From positions 1 through 64,000 of the forward strand of contig ML210167.1 of the NCBI GenBank assembly GCA_004369085.1: 64,000 nt of DNA. Direction: 5' to 3'. Made by a program: the position numbers and the translations under genes. Positions 44,820-56,409 of this stretch are shown here, piece after piece; within the stretch, counting starts at the first letter, position 1; each line of letters starts with the position of its first letter. This DNA comes from Coprinopsis marcescibilis (lineage: Eukaryota; Basidiomycota; Agaricomycetes; Agaricales; Psathyrellaceae). The notes under the pieces were generated by a model that did not search any database, was not told the DNA's origin, and worked only from the letters and a program-made list of their open reading frames with translations.

Positions 44820-47244
44820 TTATAGCAATCGATCTCTTTTATATCGGCGAATCAGACGTGTGTTTCGAGCACCATTCGAATGTTCTTGGGTCTCTTCGAC
44901 GATTTCATAGTTTCCGAGCTTTGGCATAAGCTTGATCCAGACGACATAGTATACAGCGCAAGCCTTTATGTTATTGGAGGTCAGTGGATGATCAATATCG
45001 TGACAGCAGCGCCGATTCTCACCAGAAGTAGGCCAATCCCAGCTACGCAGTAACTGAATATGTTGGTCAGCAGCTCATACGTTATCTATATAAACGAACA
45101 TGACTTACGTTGCATACCAGAAGGAGACGTCAGCGTGACCTGGCTCCGGTGGTACCCTAACGCCAAGAGTTAGATCTGCATAAAAAGTTTAGGACGGGAT
45201 GACTTGCCAGGGAAGCACAAGCAATAGGATGCACCAGAATAGATACACACTGATCACAACATTACTGGCCTGGAATTTAGAGGGCGAAATCCCATCTGCT
45301 GCCCGATTCTTTCTCAGTCTCCATACACCGACCACCAATGCACACAAGAAGATCTGATTGCGAAGAACGATTAGACTGAAACCGGATGCCATGGAGCGAT
45401 ATGCGTACCAGGTTGGGATATGATGCAAGGTCAACTACAAAGTTGAATGCATCTCGAGCAGGGACTGCCAGAATAACCAAGAACGTCAGTCCACCCTTGG
45501 CCAAGACAGGCCCTAGCGGTGTCCCGAACGGCCTTGTAGAGGAGAAAAAATCGGGGTACGGCAAAAGACCCTGCCTTGCGACTTCTCTGATTATTCGACT
45601 CTGGGCCAAGACAGTTAGATCGATTCGTATGTGGCAAGGCGAAACTAAACGCTCACTTGTCCGATTGTCTAACGGGCCAATTAAAAGGTTAGAAATTCTT
45701 TCGGATGATCCAAGCAGCTATAACATACCACAGCAATCTAGGTTTCGTCAGTATGGAGAACTAATGCAAAATCAGACACGTACTATATTTCCGACACAAC
45801 TCAAGGACACCATCAACGGGAATGCTTTAGCGCCGAAGGATGGTCCAAACACGCGCCTGAAAAACAACACAGCAACAAGTTGTCCAGATTTACGTATCTC
45901 CTCTCGAGGGACAACTGCAACGTATGCTACGTTGATGAAAAAGAACAGGATACAGGTGAAGGCCAGGGCTAGTCTGCTCGACTTCCGCACAGTGCCAACA
46001 GGGTTGTTCCCCCGCACCTCGCCGAGGACATTAAAAGCGTTATGCCATCCAATAAATGCGTGGTTGCACTTTATCTGGAGGAGGGTGTGTCATCACCCTT
46101 GGAGTACAATTGCACTTGGATTTAAACCTACAAATGCAGTGGCCAGCGCATTAACATTCGTTGTTGTGCCCTCAAAAGGGTTTTCGAAATTCTTCCAAGG
46201 ATCTTCAATGGCTGTTGCTCCAGCCAGAACTGCCACACCGGTTACAACAATGCTAGGTAGCATCTATTAGTGCCGTTATACTCTCCAGAGCTGGTGGAAA
46301 TCCGTACAAGGTGAGGGACAACATTTTGAACGTTGTTAAAATATTCACAGCCCTGAGCGATCCCTTCGTGGAAATTCCAACGCCTATCGAGGGTTAGGAT
46401 GTCTGGTAAAATCATATCTAAATTGAAACAGGACTTACTGCCCACAGTAACCAGTACGACCGCAAGCGCCGTAATTGTCTGGTTCCAAGCAGTTATTTGA
46501 ACATCAAACGCAGCCAAAAAGTACTGCGCAAATACGATCGCATTAGATGCGCTGAACCTGTGGGATTGTCAATTACATGTTATTTATTCTAAGAAAGAAT
46601 TACTGACGATGTTAGTACAGCAATCACTGCGAATATTGTGGAAACGAAGAACTTGGGCCGAGGATAAGCCTTTTCCAGATAGACAACCTCGGCACCGGAC
46701 CGGTGGGGAAACATAGACGCTAATTCAGTGTACAGCGACAAGCCGGCTAAAGGCCCAGTCAGGCTTTTGTACAGGAGATAAGGGGATGATCGACTTGCCG
46801 AATGCAAACAAGGGCGTGATTAGCCAGTAAAGCAGCAGAAGTCCAATGGATCCTACGGAGCTCAACATCACACCGGGCACCGAGTATATCCCTGAGCTGT
46901 GTTTAGTCAATCACTGTCAGATGCTTGCAATAATGCACATCTAGAGTGACTTGCCCAGTGATCTGGCCAATGTTGAGCATAATGGCTGAAATGAGCGTCA
47001 CTTCTTGTCCCAGAGGGCTTGTCTAGTTCACAGTTAGCAGCAGCGATCAAACAAAACCGAAGGGCTTAGCCAGAACCTTCTCATCTGGGGCTCCTGGAGA
47101 TATGGAGCCTAGCAGTGGACTCGACTCGCTGAACCTCCTACTGCTTCCCCCAAGATTCCCTTTGTCCGCCTCCGCTTCTTGCGCAACCTCCCCCGAATCA
47201 GAGAAAGCAGAAATTGAACTTGCTGGATGGCTTGTGAGCGCCAT
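44820..47244 (-). CDS. Amino-acid permease, MUP1/LAT-type (APC superfamily)
   Basis: A many-exon minus-strand gene that starts MALTSHPASSISAF (ATG at 47244) and ends ...RRYKRDRLL (stop at 44822-44820). The N-terminal tail is polar with SPLLGS. Helices include SGIYSVPGVMLSSVGSIGLL (unwound helix 1 motif GIYSVPG), LYTELASMFPHRSGAEVVYL, and FFVSTIFAVIAVLTS joined to FSASNAIVFAQYF. The last helices end in YVVWIKLMPKLGNYE. These match the fungal high-affinity methionine permease (Mup1) branch of LAT-type transporters. Import of methionine or other neutral amino acids at the plasma membrane is likely, but substrate is inference. I did not fix every exon. Convergent with the OMA1-like gene. Confidence 0.75.
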
Positions 47245-49265
47245 ATCGATGGGGTGATAAGGAACTCAGGCTATAGTCTTCGGCGTGCAAACTGTAGTAT
47301 ATAGTAGACTAGAGAGCAACCTGGGGTAAGCGGTGGTCAGCACCTTGAACACCGACCTTGACTGTTGCGCCTTCGGTCGATTCGATGACGTGCCGATCAA
47401 TGATATGCTATGGCGATATATGTCCGTACTGGTACAAAAACTAGTACAGCATTATATAGGCACAATGAGAACCGAAGCTGGGGGGATGCGGCAAGAGATT
47501 CTTGACCTAGCCGGCGGGTGCAACTTTGACAGATGCTAGTACGCACAGGAAGCTTTGACGTAGTTCCTAGTTCGGTCAAGTCATTGCCTTGCAAGGAATA
47601 TTGATGCAATTCAGAAGCTCGGTTTGGCGCCAGTGTTTCACATGCAAAATCGTCTACTGGACAAAGTTTAGGCCTTTTCATCCAGAGCTTTATGAAAGGA
47701 TCCGAGCATCTGCATTATGGTGAATAGGCTGGAGCCTGATGAAGCTGTACATATGAATTCACAAATCGACTAGATTCTCGGAGCTTCTTTGGACATCATT
47801 CACTTGTCTCTGGCCTGAAATTTGTTCAAATTCCAATTGTTCGTTATGGAGATTTGATGTGACTCCGAGCTCTTGCCATTCAGAAAAGCTTGAGAGAAAA
47901 GACAGCTCGACTATTATAGAATCGCGATGAAAGAAATAGTCCACAGCCGCCAAGTTGCAACGGGTCTGCTCAGTGCTGAGCTGACAGTGATCCGACGAAG
48001 CTGACCGAAGCTTAGCGCTCAGTAGCCAGTATCAAAGCGACATGCCAAAAGCGTTAGCATGTACCTTCAAGTACCTCCCCAGTGGGAACTTGAAAGCCTG
48101 GGAGAGCTACACTGAGCTACACTGTGCAATCCAGCCATATCATCGGTACGGTCATCAGCGATCGAACTTAGCGCTAACAGCCTCCGACGCACGTCATTAC
48201 TTACCATCGCGGGGGGACCTTCAGGTTCATAGAATTGGCGAAAGCCAAGCTGATTGAACCCCAGCGAGAGTAGAAGTTGACCCCAACTGACAAGGCTGCC
48301 AATATCCCCCAACCGTTCCTATATATTATATTACATCGACTTATGAAGGTCCAGATACAGATATACCTACAAAGAGCTTCTCTTCGCTAAAGGTGAGAAG
48401 TAAGGGTAATGTGGCACCCACAGAAGCACAAACCTTTCGAGCCCAAGCTTAACCCCGTACTTGCCAAGAAAGTAACTATGTTTGAAATTCTTAGGAGGTC
48501 GGTGCTGGCGCGGTGAAATCTTTTGGTTGGGACACGGACACACTGCGAGGGAAAGTTCACGAGCAACGCCGATAATATCCCTCCTGCACCCTTCTTTCTG
48601 TTATAAGATCTCATTGGAAAGGGCAGGCCGACTGTCAAAGAACCCGAACCGAACTCAACTATGTACTATGGCTCGAACTTTGACCGGCACTGCATCCAGC
48701 CGCTGAGACGCATCTGGGTTAGCGATTTGCTTACTAGCGTTAGCAATGCAAATATGTACGCCCGAGCACCAAGTACGATAAGTAAGGCCAAGAGACACAC
48801 CGAGAGTCCAGGGACTGTGGACGAGCACGGAGTGGCGGCCGGAGCTGAAGGATCAGTGTAAATGATTACGTAGGGGCCACGTGGGGATCTACGCGCTGAA
48901 AATTCCACGCGGACTCGATCATCTGTCTCCAACAGTCCGTCCATCTGGCATTTTCTGTAAGCAGAAATATCAGGGAAACCCGCAGGCGTTACGTCTAGTG
49001 GTGATAACATTGCTATAGCTTTCTTCCTATAACGCTTCTCGTGTCTGGCCTTCAATGGATCTTCTGTGCGCCGTCCGAATAATTGCCGGTGGTCGCCCTT
49101 GAACGAGGCAGAAAAGCCATACGGCGCGACAAATGACAACACAGTGTGCAAATGCCCATTTGCGCAAATGTCTCCAGCTTTTTCGTCGGAATCGGCGCTG
49201 CGGAGGCTTTGGAGTCTGACCTTTTTGGGAGTTATGAAATACCCGTTTACCGGGCCTCCTCCTCC
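47245..49265. other. Intergenic between divergent permease and oxidase genes
   Basis: About 2 kb with no supported gene. A minus-strand frame (49151-48666) contains a hydrophobic stretch but has no recognisable motif or good start. The right end carries the core promoter of the oxidase gene. Confidence 0.45.
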
Positions 49266-49271
49266 TATAAA
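49266..49271 (+). promoter_or_regulatory. TATA box of the FAD oxidase gene
   Basis: The sequence TATAAATT begins 61 bp upstream of the ATG at 49327, after a pyrimidine-rich CCTCCTCCTCC run. Position and match are good for a regulated, TATA-dependent promoter, unusual among its housekeeping neighbours. Confidence 0.55.
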
Positions 49272-49326
49272 TTAGGCGGCGAAGTTGGCAACATCTGCTT
49301 AGAATTCCTGATCTCTTCCAGGTATT

Positions 49327-51314
49327 ATGCTCGCCCTCGCAGCTCTCCCCGGCCTTAGTGTCGTTCTCCTCCTCTTGCAGGGCATCTCTGTCAATGCTTC
49401 CCCCGCTCCCGACGAGATCACCACCATTGGGACCACTCGCTATGCCTGCAAGTGTTATCGAGGAGACAGGTGCTGGCCATCCAGCAATTCTTGGGCGATT
49501 CTTAACTACACCGTTAATGGAAACCTTCGTGCCGTTGTACCCGATCCCGCTGTGTGCTACAACACCTTCAACGGTCGGCGAACCTACAACGCAGAGGCTT
49601 GCGCGGAGGTAACGCGTAAATGGACCGACCAAAACTGGCAGTGAGTTTTCGCACTGCTTCACGCTGCGCGATGTGTGCTCACACATTTTCGAATAGATCG
49701 GATCGCCAAGTTTCTGCCCATTGGATCCTTTGGACGAACACCACCTGTCTGCCCACGGAAAACCCCGACGATAGCTGCACTCTTGGTAACCTCCCTGAAT
49801 ATGTCATCATGGCGAAACGCGCAGAGCATATCAAAGCTGGTGTTGATTTTGCCAGAAGGAACAATCTCAGGCTCATCATTCGTAATACTGGTCACGATTT
49901 CCTTGGAAGGTCCACTGGGTTCGGCTCATTGGCAATCAACACCCACGCCTTGAAGGGTAAGACTTCCATGAACGTTTCTCAAGAGCGCGTTTTCTGATGT
50001 AGTTGTGCTCGTTCTATAGACGTCCGGTTTGTCGACCGCTATAGAGGTCCCGGCAGTTGGACAGGCGGAGCTGTCACTGTTGGTGCCGGAATTCAAGGTC
50101 GGGAGCTCCTAACCCTCGCCCATGAACAGAACCCTCCCCGCGTTTTTGTGGGTGGAGAATGCCCAGTAAGTTCACCCTATTTTGCAAGGATGGCGTTTTG
50201 CTTATCCTTCTCAGTCTGTTGGATTTGCAGGAGGATACATTCAAGGTGGTGGCCATGGTCCATTGGCATCGTTGTATGGAATGGGTACGTTTTTTGGCTT
50301 AAAGAGTGTATCGGTCGCCCTCACCTAATTTACTTCATAGCTGCTGATCAGGCCCTCTCTTTCGACGTCGTCACCGCTGACGGACGTTATGTCACCGCCA
50401 ACTCCGCAGTGAACTCTGACTTGTTCTGGGCTTTGAAGGGCGGAGGACCATCTACTTTTGCCGCTGTCGTCTCAGTCACGGTCAAGACCTTCGTTGACGC
50501 ACCCGCTGCCGGAGCGTCACTCTATGTCAACTTCACCCACACCGTTGACCAAGAGCTCATCTGGAAAGGATTCCGCGCTTTCCACAACCTCGCCAATCAC
50601 TATATTGATAACAACATGTTCGCCTACTACGAGGCCTTCCCCTTTATCTTCCGCGTCCGACCGTTTGTGGCCCCACAGTCGAACGCCACGCGGCTCGCTG
50701 AGATCCTCAAACCCCTTTACGACCAATTGCAGGCTGAAGGTGTTCCCTATGATTCCGAGATCAAGGAGTACTCCAGCTACTACGACCTCTACATCGACTT
50801 GTTCGAGGACGAGGTTTCCGGTGCCAACACCCTCGTCGGCGGTCGCTTGTTCACCCGCCGTGACATTGCTGAGCATGGAGACGAGATTGCCGCAGCGAAG
50901 CGGTCCATTGTTCAGAACGGAATGATTGGCCACATCGTTGGCCCTGGTGTCAATCTCCCAGTTTCCGACACAGCTATTAACCCAGTCTGGCGCAACGGAT
51001 CGTCGTTCACTATCACCCTCTACGAGCAACCTTTCGGCACCTCGTGGGAGGAGAAGATGGCCGGCGAGAAATACCTGACCGACATCGTCGACGGACCCTT
51101 GCGTGCTGCCAGCCCCTACGGCGCCGCCTACGTCAACGAGGGCAATCTCGCCGAACCCAACTGGCAGACTGCTTACTGGGGAGACAATTACCCCAGGTTG
51201 TTGGAACTCAAGCAGAAGTGGGACCCTCTGGGAGTCTTCTATGCTCGCACCACCCCAGGCACGGAGAATTGGGAGATGCTCGACGAGGGCAAGAAACTTT
51301 GCAAGAGAGTATAA
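49327..51314 (+). CDS. Secreted FAD-linked oxidoreductase (berberine-bridge type)
   Basis: Exons 49327-49640, 49697-49956, 50020-50165, 50215-50284 and 50341-51314 give 587 aa. A signal peptide (MLALAALPGLSVVLLLLQGI) is followed by CKCYRGDRCWPS, a typical start of fungal secreted oxidases. The FAD-binding PCMH fold contains RNTGHDFLGRSTG, whose His is the usual 8-alpha attachment point, and GGECPSVGFAGGYIQGGGHG, whose Cys aligns with the 6-S-cysteinyl site, so a bicovalent flavin is likely. The BBE domain closes with YWGDNYPRLLELKQKWDPLG and VFYAR. Such enzymes oxidise sugars or alcohols with O2, giving H2O2; the substrate is not readable here. A TATA box suggests regulated expression. Confidence 0.85.
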
Positions 51315-51868
51315 ACAACACAGCTCTCGCCTTCTCCCTCCTTAACACTTATAATTTTAATGAGATTTTCTTCTCTTCAGCGATTGTAGGATTAATCCAA
51401 TACCAACCTGAATATTCGCTTTGGTCGAATTAGTATATCCTCAGGTGCCTAACGACCAAAAACTGTGTACTTGTTATGTATCTACGCACCCTAATGTTAG
51501 TTTTCGCAATGATTTGAGCATTTGCTTGCATCCTTCAGAACCAACCTTAACCTAGATCTTCCTGGCAGGTTGCGAGGCCGTGAGGCCGGGAATTCACTGT
51601 GTACTGGACAGAAGGTGGTCGCTTCAACGCACGCAAAGCCTTATTACTAACAGGTAAGCAACTTGAGCGACCCAAATACTTTTTGTCATTAAAAGGCGCG
51701 AATAAAGGCTACAAAATCTTATCTAGCAAAACTCGGACTCGCGGTAGGTGTACTTGAAGCTATTACAGTAGAAAAATCGTATACATAATGCATGTCATCC
51801 GTGGTATCTTGATTCTTGCGTCAGGGTGTATCAAACTAAGCAAATACAAAACAAGGCTCCTCCGTCTA
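51315..51868. other. Convergent intergenic region
   Basis: Holds the 3' untranslated regions of the oxidase gene and of the modular secreted-protein gene. No gene, repeat or RNA structure that I can support. Confidence 0.5.
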
Positions 51869-54274
51869 CTAGTTGCTGGCGTTGGCCAAAGCGATGCACT
51901 GAGCTTGTTGAGCATTGCAAGCGGAGACGTTGAAGCCGTTCTGGTTGCCAGACGAGTTGGCGGCGTTGGCACATTGGTTATTTTGCACATCGCTAGAGGA
52001 CCAGGATGTCAGTAGATGACCTGTGGTGTTTTGTTTGAAAGAACTCACCAAGATCGAACGACGGCACTCCTTAGGTTGTTGAAAGCAGCGTTTCCTGTCA
52101 CTTGGAACTGGCCATTGGCAAGGGCAGTAACAACAGGAGCCTGGACACCACCCAAAGCACTCGAGAATGTTTGGAGGTTACCAGCATTTCCAGCCTGGTT
52201 TCCAGCGTTGTTATTCTGGTTGTTATTCTGGTTGTTATTCTGGTTGTTATTCTGGTTGTTGTTCTGGTTGTTGTTCTGGTTCTGGTTCTGGTTGTTGTTC
52301 TGAGCGGGGACCTGTGTAGCAGGAGCTGGGTTGCTATTGCCAACGGTTCGGCCTTGGTTGTCAATGGCAGGGACTGCGTTGAAGTTCTGGACGAAACTTG
52401 ACATTAGCGATATTTCACCTAGAGATATGGTGACATCCACTTACGGTGACAATGTTAAATCCAGCGTTGAAGGCATCGGCCTGTGCACCGGAGCCTTGGG
52501 CAGCAGCACTAGCAGCGGCAGCAGCAGCAGCGCAAGTAGTCCTGGCTTGTTGATCGGCACCGCAGCTGTTGACCAACTGATCACAAACGAATTCTAGAAG
52601 AAGCTAAATAATATGTTAAGAGGCATAGAGAGGAAGGGGGCATACGGGTAATAATGTTGACGTTCTGAGCAGATCCGTGGTTAAACGAGTCTACATAGGG
52701 AAAAAAGGTGAGATTATTTCAAGCTAAGTCATGAGCAAACTCACTCTTGTCAGCTGGTGCGAAAGAGGTCTCCGTTCGGCCGTCAAGACCCTGGGCGAAG
52801 AGGATCTGGGGAACGGTGCAGCGTCCAAAGTTGCCAACGGCGGTGTTGCCCTGGCCACCACCCTGTTGTCCAGTAGGGGTTTGTGGGGCGGGGGTAACGG
52901 TGGGTGCAGGAGTTGTGGGCGCTTCCTGGCCTGGAATGGTAATAGCTCGGCCTTGGTCATCGATGGGAGTCACACCGGCAAAGTTCTAAAGGAAAGAAAG
53001 TTAGACTGTGTCGTGACAGATGTATGTGAAGCCATGTACGGTGTTGATTCCAAAGACGTCGTTGAAGGCATCTGCCTGGATACCAGTCTTGTCCGGGGTT
53101 GCAACACGGGCAGCCTCAGCAGCTTGAGTGCAGAGGTCCTTGGCGGCTTGGTTGGCCTGGCAGGTGTTGGTCAACTGATCGCACATGGCACCTTGAAGCG
53201 TTTACAATTAATAGACCGTAAATAATCACGAAAGAATCGACGTACGGGTGATGATGTTGATGTTCTGGGCAGATCCTTGGCTGAAGGAAGCGGCGTCCTT
53301 GGGACGGAAGCTGGTTTCCCTTCGGTTATCGAAGCCAGCAGCGAACTCAATCTCGGGAGTGGAGCATCGTCCAAAGTCAACACCGGCAGGAGGATTGGCA
53401 GCTGGGACCTCAGGGGCAACAGTGGCAGCGGGTTGCCCTACAGTAACGGTAAGAGCGTTCGTGTTGGTTGCAGCGGGGTTAGTACCGGTGACAGTGACGG
53501 TGACAATAACCGCGGTCGGGCATTCACCTTCAACGGGCAGGGCAGTTGCGGTGGGCTCAGGAGCCTGAGTCACCTCGGGAGCGGGAGCAGGAGCAGGAGC
53601 ACTACAGCCAAAGGTGAGTAAATGAAGCTCGTCGCATGTGTATCAATGACTTACGCGGCAGCACCGCCGAATGGAGCGGTGTTGGCCTGGGAGCCTCTGA
53701 TGACATTGACTTGTGCGCCTAGAGCAGGATCGAAGAAGAGCTCGGGATCGTTGCTGGGGTCTTGAGCTTGAACCAATCCAACGAGCTCAGCGTTCTTGGG
53801 TGCCTTCTGGCAGAAGACAGAGTTCCTGAGTCGGGGAGGGTTGGCTGAGAAATCCGGAGGAGTATTCTTCTCGGATTGACGGAAGGTTATGGCAATGCGG
53901 ATCATGTTGGCCTGGGTGGCAGCATCGAACTGTCGGCTCTCATCTGATGGAGGGAGATTGTTCATGTCAGTATCATGCTTGGGAAGAGTAAAGATCAAAC
54001 ACATACCGATGATTCGATCAGCAAAGTCCTGCTGGGAACACTCTGGCTGAGCAGCCAAGAGTGTGGAGATAGCAGCACCAGCAAGGACCCCACAGACTTG
54101 CCCGGGACAGGCCTGGCCCAGCTCGTCGATGACGGCGGGTCTTTCCTGACCGAAGCGACGGGGGTAAAGGGAAACAGCCCGGTTGTTGTGCTCAAGCCAT
54201 TGGATACGTCCGAAGACGTGTTCCGAGGTGGCGAGCAAAACTAAAGCAAAGAGACTAGCAGAGTTGGCGAACAT
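51869..54274 (-). CDS. Secreted modular protein with duplicated exon blocks and Asn/Gln-rich tail
   Basis: Nine exons: 54274-54007, 53943-53655, 53601-53246, 53191-53040, 52985-52745, 52690-52646, 52593-52445, 52386-52049 and 51992-51869. They give 653 aa, all in phase. The signal peptide (MFANSASLFALVLLATSEHV) is followed by an N-domain (WLEHNNRAVSLYPRRFGQER; CSQQDFADRIIG; FCQKAPKNAELVG). Two tandem modules follow, each with FGRC..P.I.FA.G.D.R.ETSF, SFxxGSAQNxNIIT, CDQL.N.C.A...A...C and ADAFN..F.I.T. A third NF.AV start leads into an Asn/Gln repeat and a short Cys-rich end. Thr/Pro linkers (TPAPTVTPAPQTPTG) suggest O-mannosylation. An extracellular or wall role is likely; the family is unnamed to me. 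Pairs with its short paralogue at 55.7-56.4 kb. Confidence 0.72.
52207..52302. repeat. 12-bp coding tandem repeat (Asn-Asn-Asn-Gln)
   Basis: About eight units of a 12-mer (plus-strand reading GTTGTTATTCTG and variants) lie in exon 8 of the modular secreted-protein gene and encode NNNQ on the minus strand. The unit length is a multiple of three, so copy changes keep the frame. Early units are near-identical, later ones carry third-base changes. Confidence 0.85.
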
Positions 54275-55717
54275 GGCAGAATTTACTGTTCAACAGTCGT
54301 GAATATAGTGGACGATTTTCTGTGTTTGTAACGTGGCGAAGTCGAAAGAGTGTGGATAGTTAAGGCGAATGTGTAGCACTTCAGCAAGGATGATTCAAAT
54401 GAAAAGAACGAGAAAAGACACCCGGTCTGAAGGAATGAAAAGAATGAAACGCGCCAAAGACTCAAGCAAAGGGTTCGCTGAACCAAAGGAAGACGAGGAG
54501 GGTGAGCACTCGCCGTCGCCTGAGCCTTCTTTAAAGCATGCTCGGTCGTTTGTCTGAGTCGGCACTGATGCGAGAAGAATAAGGACCGAAAGGTCGCGAT
54601 GCCGACCATGGGAGCCCAGAAACCATTTGAAATTCCAATGGAACGTAGATGCCTGGAGAATTAGGTGGAAGTAGTCAATGCCGTGGTCCTTTCAAATGGC
54701 TTTGGTAGCAACTGTAAACAGCTAAGCCTAGCAACGAGGGGGAAGGTAATTCAGCTGCGCCGTTTCAACTTTGTCATAAACTACTTTGAAACGCTGCGAT
54801 TGAATGTAGCCAGTAATACGGGTTTTCCTCGTCGTCACTGGTGCAGGGCCAGGCAGCGCCCAGTGTGCACAACTTATCTTCGTCGTCCTGGGTCATGCTC
54901 ATACGGCGGCGTGAGGAAGGAATTAGCGCGGGTGATGTCCATGGCGCCCTGAGAGAACTACGGTCTGATGGGCCTCGGACTGGTTCCACGCGTTCGTATC
55001 AGACTACTTACTCCTTGTGTTTATAAAGGTCCGAATCAGCTCATTATGTTTTGTGCCAGGGCCTAGGTTGAGTCATGAAACAAGTGGTACACAGGTAAGA
55101 CCACATATACACGGCGCAAAAGGCACAGTCGTAATGTAATATATTCATTCCTTCACTCACAGTAAAATATCAACTTATCATAAGGACAATGGAGCGAATG
55201 GCTGGCAACAGGAACGTAAGCGATGGTGTTGCACAACGACTCGGAAGCGGCAGGCCGCCCTTGAAAATGAAATGCACACACAAGACGTATCGGTGGATAC
55301 TTTTGGCCATAATGTCCGAATCCCTCTAGGCAACCGACAGGAATAGGTTGGCAGATCTCCGAGGTTTCGAAACTTCTGGAGCGAAGCCAGAACCTAGAAA
55401 TCAGGAAGACCTCCAGCCTATTTGCAGATAACAGCAGTAGCCCATTCGGTTCCAACCTGCCGTTACAAGTAACCACGCTTTAGCGCAGTAAACCCTAGTT
55501 AAACCAGCCACATGTCTAGAATAACACTGTTGAGGAAGGTAACCGTGCGCTTTAGGTCGCTTGAAAGAGCACAAGCCGATATTGACACATAGGAAGAAAG
55601 TAACCATGTATAACACTCTGAACTGAATCGAATACATGACATGTTTCTACATATACGGCATCTTTTACGCCCCACAATACATCATCATCTTTCCACTCGC
55701 GTTTCGCACTCCACAAC
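54275..55717. other. Intergenic between the two paralogous secreted-protein genes
   Basis: Contains the promoter side of the modular gene (pyrimidine-rich on the minus strand just before 54274) and about 1 kb without supported genes. Short frames near 54.8 and 55.3 kb lack motifs. Confidence 0.45.
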
Positions 55718-56409
55718 CTATCCAGCGAAAGGAGCAGTGTTGACCTGGCTACCTCTCAGCACAGTAACCTGCGCTCCCAATGCAGGGTCAAAGAACAGTT
55801 CCGGGTCATTAGCTGGGTCTTGCGCCTGAACCAACCCTTCCAACTCTGCGTTGCTCGGTGCCTTCTGGCAGAACACCGAGTTCCTGAGCCTAGGAGGGTT
55901 CGACGAGAAATCCTACAAAGGCCCCATCAGATCAAACGATCCTTTTCTCCAATAAGCAAACGAAGAGCCTTACAGGGGGGGTGTTCTTCTCAGCCTGACG
56001 ATATTCCTGTGCAATGGCAATCATGTTGGCCTGAGTGGCCTCATCAAATTGTCGGCTAGCATCTAAATGGCAACGAGTGAAAGAATACGTCATCAGAAAC
56101 CTGTACACTCGCAACCCAAAATTGGGTTAACGTACCGATGATTGAATCAGCAAAATCTTGCTGAGAGCACTCGGGTTGAGCAGCAAGCAATGGTGTGATA
56201 GCAGCACCCGCGAGAGTTCCGCAGATCTGGCTTGGGCAAGCTTGGGCGAGAAGGTCGAGGACAGCGGGACGCTCCTGGCCGAAGCGACGGGGGTAAAGGT
56301 GCACGGCCCTGTTCTGGTGCTCCAACCATCGTGCACGCCCAACGACTTGGTCTGCAGACGAAAGCAGAACCAAGGCCAAGCATCCAAAACCGGTGATCTT
56401 TGTCAACAT
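55718..56409 (-). CDS. Short secreted paralogue of the modular protein (N-domain only)
   Basis: Exons 56409-56136, 56062-55974 and 55912-55718 give 185 aa. The signal peptide MLTKITGFGCLALVLLSSAD is followed by RARWLEHQNRAVHLYPRRFG, CSQQDFADSIIG, RQFDEATQANMIAIAQEYRQ and FCQKAPSNAELEGLVQAQDP. It ends at VNTAPFAG. This is highly similar to residues 1-190 of the protein at 51869-54274, but the Thr/Pro linker and both Cys modules are absent. It has an intron between NTPP and DFS that the larger paralogue lacks. It may be the ancestral single-domain form or a truncated duplicate. Function unknown; secreted. Confidence 0.75.

Noticed and set aside
48666..49151. Minus-strand 161-aa frame with a hydrophobic segment upstream of the FAD oxidase
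   Set aside because: No family match, no convincing start or splice sites, and arginine-rich composition typical of chance frames.
52207..52302. Repeat array considered as CRISPR-like
   Set aside because: Units are contiguous 12-mers without spacers, lie inside a coding exon and keep the reading frame. The organism is eukaryotic.
53248..53621. Plus-strand frames of 106-114 aa with Gly/Ser/Val-rich sequence
   Set aside because: They are antisense to the Thr/Pro/Ala-rich linker of the modular secreted protein and mirror its codon bias.
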